From Deltaproteobacteria bacterium (lineage in GTDB: Bacteria > Myxococcota_A > UBA9160 > UBA4427): a stretch of DNA of 64,000 bases. The stretch is from the NCBI GenBank assembly GCA_029261835.1, contig JAJDAO010000003.1, positions 186,001 through 250,000 of the forward strand, given 5' to 3'. Each line of letters begins with the position of its first letter. Position 1 is the first letter of the stretch. Under the pieces are notes generated by a model. That model saw only the letters and a list, made by a program, of their open reading frames with translations. It was not told the origin of the DNA and ran no database searches. The position numbers and the translations under genes were made by a program. Shown one piece after another: positions 58,862-64,000 of the stretch.

Positions 58862-59677
58862 ATGAGCACAACCAACGACATGGCGATCCTCGCAGGCCGG
58901 TACGGCCGGCGACCGGACATACTGTTGCTCTGCTGCGTTCTGCTCTTTGCCCTGCCGCTGGCCAGCGGCTGTGCTGGTCGGCGCGAGGCAAAGGCGCGCG
59001 CGGCGGCCCCCGAGCTCGTCCTCGGTGAGGTGCGGGAAGACTTCTTGCACTGCGACAAGGGGCGCTGCAGCAATTGGTACCGGCTGGTCGTGCGCCAGCA
59101 GACGGGTGTGAGGTTGGAGGCCGATTCGCCGGTTGACGCCGCACTGCCCGACTTTGGGCTGGTGCTGAAGGATCACGATCTGGCCGCGATGGGTGAGGAT
59201 CGCATTCCGGGCAAACGGCCACGCAAGATCGCGAAGCCGCTGTTGCCGGGCGTCTACTTCGTGAACATCTGGGGGCTCGAAGGCGACGGGGATCTGCTCA
59301 GCTACAAGCTGGTCGCGAAGCGCGATTCTGCGCGCAAGCGGCCGGCCCGCGCCACACGGAAGCCGTCCCGTTCTGTGCCGAAGGCCGCCCCCGCCCCGCC
59401 GAAGCCGCCTGCCGCGAAGCTTGTGGAGAGCGATCTGCTCGAGGTGGAGCGTCAGGGCGGTGAGCCCGTTGCCGTACTCCTCGAAGTGGGCACGAGTGAT
59501 GGGATGGAGCCGGGACTGCAAGGCGAGCTGGTCGACCAGGGCAAGGTGATCGGTCGGATCGAGATCGTAGATGTCTACGCCGCGGGCAGCCGCGCGAGGC
59601 TGGTCGGCGGTCTCTCCGCGCCGATCACGCTGGAAACGACAGCCAAGATCCAGAAGCCCGCCGGGGCGCGACGCTAG
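58862..59677 (+). CDS. T6SS-linked lipoprotein of unknown function
   Basis: 271 residues, four bases after tssM. A lipobox-like segment 'LFALPLASGCAGR' ends the N-terminal hydrophobic stretch. The mature N-terminal domain (~45-160) is beta-rich and contains 'HCDKGRCSNWYRLVV' with a Cys pair and 'LLPGVYFVNIWGLEGDGDLLSYKLV'. After a Lys/Ala/Pro-rich hinge (~165-190), a small C-terminal domain reads 'LEVGTSDGMEPGLQGELVDQGKVIGRIEIVDVYAAGSRARLVGG' in pieces, recalling the FlgT/MreC-like barrel that appears in envelope assemblies. I know no named family; its place suggests a periplasmic T6SS accessory. Confidence 0.65.
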   Translation: MSTTNDMAILAGRYGRRPDILLLCCVLLFALPLASGCAGRREAKARAAAPELVLGEVREDFLHCDKGRCSNWYRLVVRQQTGVRLEADSPVDAALPDFGLVLKDHDLAAMGEDRIPGKRPRKIAKPLLPGVYFVNIWGLEGDGDLLSYKLVAKRDSARKRPARATRKPSRSVPKAAPAPPKPPAAKLVESDLLEVERQGGEPVAVLLEVGTSDGMEPGLQGELVDQGKVIGRIEIVDVYAAGSRARLVGGLSAPITLETTAKIQKPAGARR

Positions 59678-59843
59678 GAATCCTGTCTCACCTCGCGCCG
59701 CCGCTTCGAACTGCTCGCTTCTCCCCATCGCGAGTCCGTTTCGGCTGATGGCGTAACGAGGGGTATCCGGGCTAGAATTCGATGACAATCGTCGGTCTTG
59801 CTTCCTTAGCTGCGATAGAAACCGCGAGGGCGAGGGATAGTCA

Positions 59844-60545
59844 GTGGGATTGAAGGAAGTCGTCGAGCGAATCGCGGGGAAACGCCCGGCTTCCCAGCGT
59901 GGTTCGCGCGGTCCGCAGGAGCGGAAGCGGAGCAGAGACGAGGCGACCATTCAGGTCCCCAACTCGGGCTCCGGCGCGAGCCGTTCGCCGTCGCCTCCCG
60001 CCAGTCCACCGCCGTCGCCTCCGATGCCGCCGCCTTCAGCGCATCCGCCGCTGGCCCCTTCGCAGCAGCCGCCTGCGCCGGCCGCCAGCCCGCCGCAAGC
60101 TCCTGTCGTGCCACCGAGTTCGCCTCCTCCGGCGAGTCCCCCGCCCGCTGCTCCGGCCCGGACACCCGAGCCCGGAGTCGGGAGTGCGGACGCGACGCAG
60201 TATGTCGAGGCGCCCGCGCTGCGAAGTGACGAACTCGTCGGAGTGCTGGTCGGCATCGGCGGTGCTCTCAAGGGTGAGATCTATCGTGTCTACGATGGTG
60301 AGAACAAGCTCGGCCGCTCCGAGGCGTGCGACGTGAACCTGCTCGACGCCAAGATCTCGCGGGAGCACGCCATGATTGTCTGCGACGAAGGCACCCTGCT
60401 GATCTTGCCGCTGACGGCCAAGAACCCCACCTCCCTGAACGATGAGACGCTTGACGAGGGCGACGAGCTCTCCGACGGTGACGTGCTGCGGCTCGGCAAT
60501 CCGGGCAGCAGCACCTTCCGCTTCAGGACAGTCGAAGGCCTGTGA
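59844..60545 (+). CDS. FHA-domain protein with long Pro-rich linker (T6SS-associated)
   Basis: 233 residues from a GTG at 59844 with GAGGG upstream. Residues ~40-115 are a very Pro-, Ala- and Ser-rich linker. Residues ~135-230 are a forkhead-associated domain: 'YRVYDGENKLGRSEACDVNL' with the conserved Gly-Arg, then 'KISREHAMIV' with the Ser-Arg-x-x-His core and 'NPTSLNDETLDEGDEL'. FHA proteins read phosphothreonine and in several T6SS control assembly with PpkA/PppA. Its stop overlaps the next gene start (GTGA), coupling it to a second FHA protein. Confidence 0.85.
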   Translation: MGLKEVVERIAGKRPASQRGSRGPQERKRSRDEATIQVPNSGSGASRSPSPPASPPPSPPMPPPSAHPPLAPSQQPPAPAASPPQAPVVPPSSPPPASPPPAAPARTPEPGVGSADATQYVEAPALRSDELVGVLVGIGGALKGEIYRVYDGENKLGRSEACDVNLLDAKISREHAMIVCDEGTLLILPLTAKNPTSLNDETLDEGDELSDGDVLRLGNPGSSTFRFRTVEGL

Positions 60546-61870
60546 GAGCGAGACTTCTCCGGACTGCACTGGTCGTGGTGATCCCTCTGCTGGCGATGGC
60601 CGGGCAGGGCGGGGCGGACGAGGCCTTCCGCCTGATGAGGGTGGGACGTCTTCATCTCGACGACGTCGTACCGGCGTCGACGGATCAAGACACGGTCGAA
60701 CTCTACCTGCGCGCGGAGACGATCATCGGCGAGCCGCTCGACCAGCTCCGCCCCTCCAGCCTGGCGGTTCGCGACAACGGCGAGATGATCGACTCGAGCC
60801 GCATTCAGCTCGAGCTGCTCGCCGAGTCTGGCTTGGGTACGAGCTCGGTGTTGGTGCTCGACACCGGCCGAGCCTTGGGGGGAGAGCCATTCGAGCAGGC
60901 GAAAGCGGCCGCCCGCCAGTTTCTGGAGCGCATGGGCGAGTTCGACCACGTAGCCATCGTCTCATTCGGCGACGACGTCGAAGTCGTGAGCGACTTCGGC
61001 GCGCCCCGCACTGAGGCGCGCTTTGGGCTCGAAGAGCTCCAAGTGCAGTCCAAGAGCCTCTCGAAGTTGGTCTGGGACGGCGCCAACCGAGCCGTCGAGC
61101 TGCTGCGAGCCCGGCCGGCGGGCCTGCCGCGCCGGGCATTCATCATTCTGTTCTCCGACGGACGCGACTCCAATAGCGTCCACTCTCTCGAAGAGGTCGG
61201 CGATCTAGCCCGCGGTGGACCGAATCAGGCGCGTATGCCGATATTCACGATTGGCTACTCACGCTTCGGCGGCGGCGGGCTCAAGGATCTGGACGGGCTC
61301 GCGCAGGGCACCGGGGGCAGTGCGTTTCAAGCCTCTTCGCCCGACGAGCTGGCCCGCTTCTTCGATGAGATCTGGAAGCGTATGACCCACAGCTTCGTTG
61401 TCCGCTACGCGGGCGAGATGGACGGCGAACGCCACACCGTCGAGATCACACTGGAGGATCGCTCCGACTCTCGCGAGGTCGACTACCCCGATCTCGAGAC
61501 GCGGGTCTGGCCCTGGCTGCTCGCTGTGCTCGTGCTGCTCGGTGCTGGCGCGGGTGTTGCGTGGTTTCTGCAGAGCCGCAGCTTGGGACGACTCGTCTTC
61601 GAGGGCGGTCCCCGTAGCGGACAGTCTCACGCGCTGAGGGGAAACAAGTTGCGGGTGGGGGCGTTGGACGAGAACGACATCGTCCTGAATTCTCCCACCG
61701 TCTCGCGCTTCCACGCCCAGCTTCGTGTGCGCGGAGGCCGACTCGAGGTCGAAGACCTCGGCTCGAGGAATGGCACTTTCGTCAACGGCACGCCGATTCG
61801 CGTGCCTGTCGAGCTGCAGTCGGGTGACCGCGTGCGTTTTGGTGACCTGGAAATGGTGTATCGAAAGTAG
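60542..61870 (+). CDS. Exported VWA protein with transmembrane anchor and C-terminal FHA domain
   Basis: 442 residues. It has a signal or N-terminal anchor (~1-25), a VWA domain (~95-290) with 'SVLVLDTGRALGGEPFEQAK' at the MIDAS position ('D-T-G-R' instead of D-x-S-x-S) and 'ILFSDGRDSNS', then one transmembrane helix (~325-345, 'WPWLLAVLVLLGAGAGVAWFL'). A C-terminal FHA domain (~355-440) has 'VGALDENDIVLNSPTVSRFHAQL' and 'EDLGSRNGTFVNG'. The VWA part would face the periplasm and the FHA part the cytoplasm, so it could relay an envelope signal to phosphothreonine-based control. It is coupled to the FHA gene before it. Confidence 0.85.
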   Translation: MRARLLRTALVVVIPLLAMAGQGGADEAFRLMRVGRLHLDDVVPASTDQDTVELYLRAETIIGEPLDQLRPSSLAVRDNGEMIDSSRIQLELLAESGLGTSSVLVLDTGRALGGEPFEQAKAAARQFLERMGEFDHVAIVSFGDDVEVVSDFGAPRTEARFGLEELQVQSKSLSKLVWDGANRAVELLRARPAGLPRRAFIILFSDGRDSNSVHSLEEVGDLARGGPNQARMPIFTIGYSRFGGGGLKDLDGLAQGTGGSAFQASSPDELARFFDEIWKRMTHSFVVRYAGEMDGERHTVEITLEDRSDSREVDYPDLETRVWPWLLAVLVLLGAGAGVAWFLQSRSLGRLVFEGGPRSGQSHALRGNKLRVGALDENDIVLNSPTVSRFHAQLRVRGGRLEVEDLGSRNGTFVNGTPIRVPVELQSGDRVRFGDLEMVYRK

Positions 61871-61939
61871 CAACCAGGCACCGCGGGCACGTGTTCGGGC
61901 GTACCGTGACCGTCGTCTCCCGTGCATGACGAGGCGCAG

Positions 61940-63163
61940 ATGACGAAGCTCAGATACCCGCAGGTGATCGTCGACATCGTCGAAGAACACTTCGAAGAGC
62001 TCGATTTCCTGTGGCAGCAGCGCGAGGCCGTGATCTTTGCCCCCGATTGGGACCTCGAGGACCTGGCCGAGCTCGAGAGTCGCGCGCTGGCGCACCTCGA
62101 TGGCCTATCTGTCGGTGAAGGGCACGCAGTGGACATCGCGCGGCCTGCGCTGGCCGGCGACGACGTATTTGCCGCTGTTGCGGCGACGCTGCTCTTCATG
62201 GAGCTGGGCACGCCCGAGCTGCTCGAAGAGCTTCTGGACGTGTTCGAGTGTGCCGAGGCCGCCGAAGTGCGCGACGGCATCCGCATCGGGCTGCGACACT
62301 GTCGCCTCGACGCGGCACGCGACCGGCTTCTCGCGATGGCGGCTGGTGCGAATCTGGCCTGCGCCGCTGCGGCCGCTGACGTGCTCGCGTTCCAGCGCGT
62401 GACGGCGCCCGAAGTGGCGAGATTGCTGGTCTGCGAAGACGCGTCGGTTCGCACGCTCGCGCTGGGCGCTCTCGGCAGGCTGCGCGGTTTGCTGGGTTCG
62501 GAAGAGCTGGAGCGCGCCCTGGCTGATCCGGACCCGGCAGTGGAGCGGGCGGGTTGGTGCGCTGCGGCCATGTCGGGCATGCCCGAGGTGGAGAGCCGAT
62601 GCCGCGCTGCGGCGATGGATGGCGAGAAGCCCAGTCTGGAGGCGCTGAGCTTTCTCGGTGTATTCGGGAATCCGATGGACCTCGCCCTGTTGCAGGCGGC
62701 AGTGCGCGACGTCGAGTGCGCTCCGCTGGCCATGGCGGCGCTGGGCGCGCTGGGCCGGGCGGAGGCGATCCCTCTCTTGATCGAGTTGATGCGACCTGAT
62801 TCGGAACACGCTCGGGAAGCCGCCCACGCCTTCGTTCGGATCACCGGCGCTGGCGATGTCTGGGCGGAGGCCGGTGCCCCGCCGCCAGCGAGCGAGGCTG
62901 AGCTCGATGCAGAGTTCGAAGAGGATGAACCGCTGCCCGAGGCGGACAAGGCCGCAGCCTGGTGGCAGGCGAATGGGCAGCGCTTCACACCGGACGGCCG
63001 CTGGCAGGGTGGGCTGGAGGTGAGTGACGCGGAGAGCGTGCTCGATCGCGTGGCGCTACAGGTGCGGCGGGATCTGTATCTCGCCGCACGCGCAGCCTCG
63101 CAGGGCTCCAGCGCGGATCGAGAGCTGGAGGCGCGAGTCGCGACGCGGGCTGCGGCTCGTTGA
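61940..63163 (+). CDS. HEAT-repeat protein, TIGR02270-like, T6SS-associated
   Basis: About 407 residues, Ala/Leu/Glu-rich helical repeats throughout, for example 'FAAVAATLLFMELGTPELLEELLDVFE' and 'SVRTLALGALGRLRGLLGSEELERALADPDPAVERA' in pieces. The N-terminal 'IVEEHFEELDFLWQQREAVI' and the C-terminal 'WWQANGQRF-TPDGRWQGG' stretch fit the TIGR02270 family found in T6SS clusters, whose role is unknown. The ATG at 61940 has GAGG upstream; a GTG at 61922 is an alternative. It follows the VWA-FHA gene by about 70 bases. Confidence 0.72.
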   Translation: MTKLRYPQVIVDIVEEHFEELDFLWQQREAVIFAPDWDLEDLAELESRALAHLDGLSVGEGHAVDIARPALAGDDVFAAVAATLLFMELGTPELLEELLDVFECAEAAEVRDGIRIGLRHCRLDAARDRLLAMAAGANLACAAAAADVLAFQRVTAPEVARLLVCEDASVRTLALGALGRLRGLLGSEELERALADPDPAVERAGWCAAAMSGMPEVESRCRAAAMDGEKPSLEALSFLGVFGNPMDLALLQAAVRDVECAPLAMAALGALGRAEAIPLLIELMRPDSEHAREAAHAFVRITGAGDVWAEAGAPPPASEAELDAEFEEDEPLPEADKAAAWWQANGQRFTPDGRWQGGLEVSDAESVLDRVALQVRRDLYLAARAASQGSSADRELEARVATRAAAR

Positions 63164-63271
63164 GGCGCGCCTGACCGATCGACCTGTACGGCACTCCGGA
63201 CGCTGCGCCCGGGCGGGGCCGGCTTTGCTGCTACGATCCGAACACACGACAACGAAGGACGGAGGAAGCCC

Positions 63272-63874
63272 ATGTCCGCAGCCGCGCTGGCGCTTGTGAT
63301 CATCGTCGTTCTGGCCATTGCCTTCGCGATGATGGGCGTCGGCATCTTCAATCGCCTGGTTGCGCTGAAGAACCGCTACCAGAACGCCTTCGCCCAGATC
63401 GAGGTGCAGCTCAAGCGGCGCTACGACCTGATTCCGAATCTGGTGGAGACAGTGAAGGGCTACATGTCCCACGAGCGCGAGACCCTCGAGGCCGTGATCA
63501 ATGCCCGCAATCAGGCGGTGGGAGGACTCGAGCGCGCCTCCGGCCAGCCGGGCGATCCGGAGGCCATGAAGGCCCTCGGCGGCGCCGAGGGGATACTCTC
63601 GGGCGCCATGGGCCGGCTGCTCGCACTCTCGGAGGCCTACCCGGACCTCAAGGCCAGCGACAACATGCGTCAGCTCACCGAGGAACTCACCTCCACAGAG
63701 AACAAGGTCGCGTTCGCGCGTCAGGCATTCAACGATGCCGTCACCCTGTACAATACAAGCAAGCAGAGCTTTCCGGCGGTTCTCTTCGCGGCCATGTTCG
63801 GGCACGCGCAGGATGCCGCGCTACTCGAATTCGATAGCGAGGCTATCGCGGAGGCACCGAAGGTCGCCTTCTGA
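63272..63874 (+). CDS. LemA family membrane protein
   Basis: 200 residues. One N-terminal transmembrane helix ('ALALVIIVVLAIAFAMMGVGIF') is followed by the LemA core 'NRLVALKNRYQNAFAQIEVQLKRRYDLIPNLVETVKGYM' in pieces, then a long helical hairpin with 'LSEAYPDLKASDNMRQLTEELTSTENKVAFARQAFNDAVTLYN' in parts. LemA proteins have an external N-terminus and a cytoplasmic or periplasmic coiled body of uncertain role, often paired with an M48 peptidase or TPM-domain protein. Here an apparent M48 gene begins 78 bases later. Confidence 0.92.
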   Translation: MSAAALALVIIVVLAIAFAMMGVGIFNRLVALKNRYQNAFAQIEVQLKRRYDLIPNLVETVKGYMSHERETLEAVINARNQAVGGLERASGQPGDPEAMKALGGAEGILSGAMGRLLALSEAYPDLKASDNMRQLTEELTSTENKVAFARQAFNDAVTLYNTSKQSFPAVLFAAMFGHAQDAALLEFDSEAIAEAPKVAF

Positions 63875-63951
63875 GCCTTTCGTGCTGACGCATCTTCCCG
63901 GCCCACGCACCCGCCCTGTGGCCGTGCCGAATGGATGGGGGACGCCTCGAG

Positions 63952-64000
63952 GTGGCGACGGACTTCTTTGAATACCAGGACCAGGCCAGGCGGAACACGA
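63952..64000 (+). CDS. Start of a probable M48-family peptidase (partial at window end)
   Basis: A GTG at 63952 opens a frame reading V-A-T-D-F-F-E-Y-Q-D-Q-A-R-R-N-T to the end of the window. LemA genes are often followed by membrane M48 peptidases whose N-terminus reads 'xxFFExQxxARRxT', which matches well. Only 16 residues are present and no catalytic motif can be seen, so the call rests on this short match and the neighbour. Confidence 0.55.
   Translation, partial: MATDFFEYQDQARRNT

Noticed and set aside
61627..63351. Long minus-strand open frame opposite the VWA-FHA and HEAT-repeat genes
   Set aside because: Ser/Ala/Arg-rich translation without any domain; judged an artefact of base composition.
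1..64000. tRNA, rRNA, CRISPR, insertion sequences, integrases or prophage genes
   Set aside because: None noticed on reading through; no direct-repeat arrays, transposase motifs or rRNA-like stretches were seen. A covariance-model scan was not possible here.

Overview
The window is high-GC, gene-dense DNA from a Gram-negative bacterium. I see no rRNA, tRNA, CRISPR array, insertion sequence or phage gene. A partial type VI secretion (T6SS) locus, a PEP-CTERM protein, Cys-rich 'DGfDNDGDG' calcium-type repeats, an F420/LLM oxidoreductase, a steroid-type acyl-CoA ligase and a corrinoid methyltransferase together suggest a deltaproteobacterial-type lineage (Myxococcota, Desulfobacterota or Binatota-like, perhaps a metagenome bin). 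This placement is inferred from gene content only. The window opens inside one gene (a YfhO-like membrane protein) and closes inside another (a probable M48 peptidase).

Region 1 (1-17050) is the most unusual. After a Na+/phosphate symporter comes an eight-gene minus-strand operon (13221 down to 3692). In order it encodes an ASKHA activator ATPase of the HgdC/BcrA type, two HgdB/BcrB-like double-cubane-type subunits, a short protein resembling the beta subunit of acetyl-CoA synthase, a CooC/AcsF-like ATPase with the CxC nickel motif, and the alpha, beta and gamma subunits of a periplasmic type II molybdoenzyme (ethylbenzene dehydrogenase/DMSO reductase family). Upstream are a TetR regulator with a near-ideal operator, a divergent CmuA-like fusion of a UroD-type methyltransferase and a corrinoid protein, and a haloalkane dehalogenase. 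I read this as a candidate undescribed redox/C1 or dehalogenation system. Its substrate is not visible in the sequence.

Region 2 (17266-23416) holds a bufferin-like (DUF2282) Cys peptide followed by three consecutive HupE/UreJ-type membrane proteins. A gluconate-dehydrogenase-like Tat subunit, a GMC flavoprotein and an LLM oxidoreductase form a divergent operon.

Region 3 (23404-37998) is mainly central and acyl-CoA metabolism: PEP carboxykinase, class II aldolase, a CoA transferase, a PatZ-like acyl-CoA synthetase/acetyltransferase, glycogen phosphorylase, a PEP-CTERM protein, an APH-type kinase with a small partner, a FadD-type ligase and a DUF456 protein.

Region 4 (38003-51554) has a tandem cytochrome c'-like dihaem protein, a MacAB/Lol-type efflux operon, a secreted PQQ-type sugar dehydrogenase preceded by a perfect CRP-type site, a secreted PI-PLC-like enzyme, a universal stress protein, a membrane-anchored esterase, an Lgt-like paralogue and a nitronate monooxygenase preceded by two copies of one palindrome.

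Region 5 (51565-64000) carries a divergent VWA-OmpA lipoprotein and the tssJKLM part of a T6SS, followed by a lipoprotein, FHA and VWA-FHA proteins, a HEAT-repeat protein of the TIGR02270 type, LemA and the start of an M48 peptidase. The sheath, tube and ClpV genes are not in the window.
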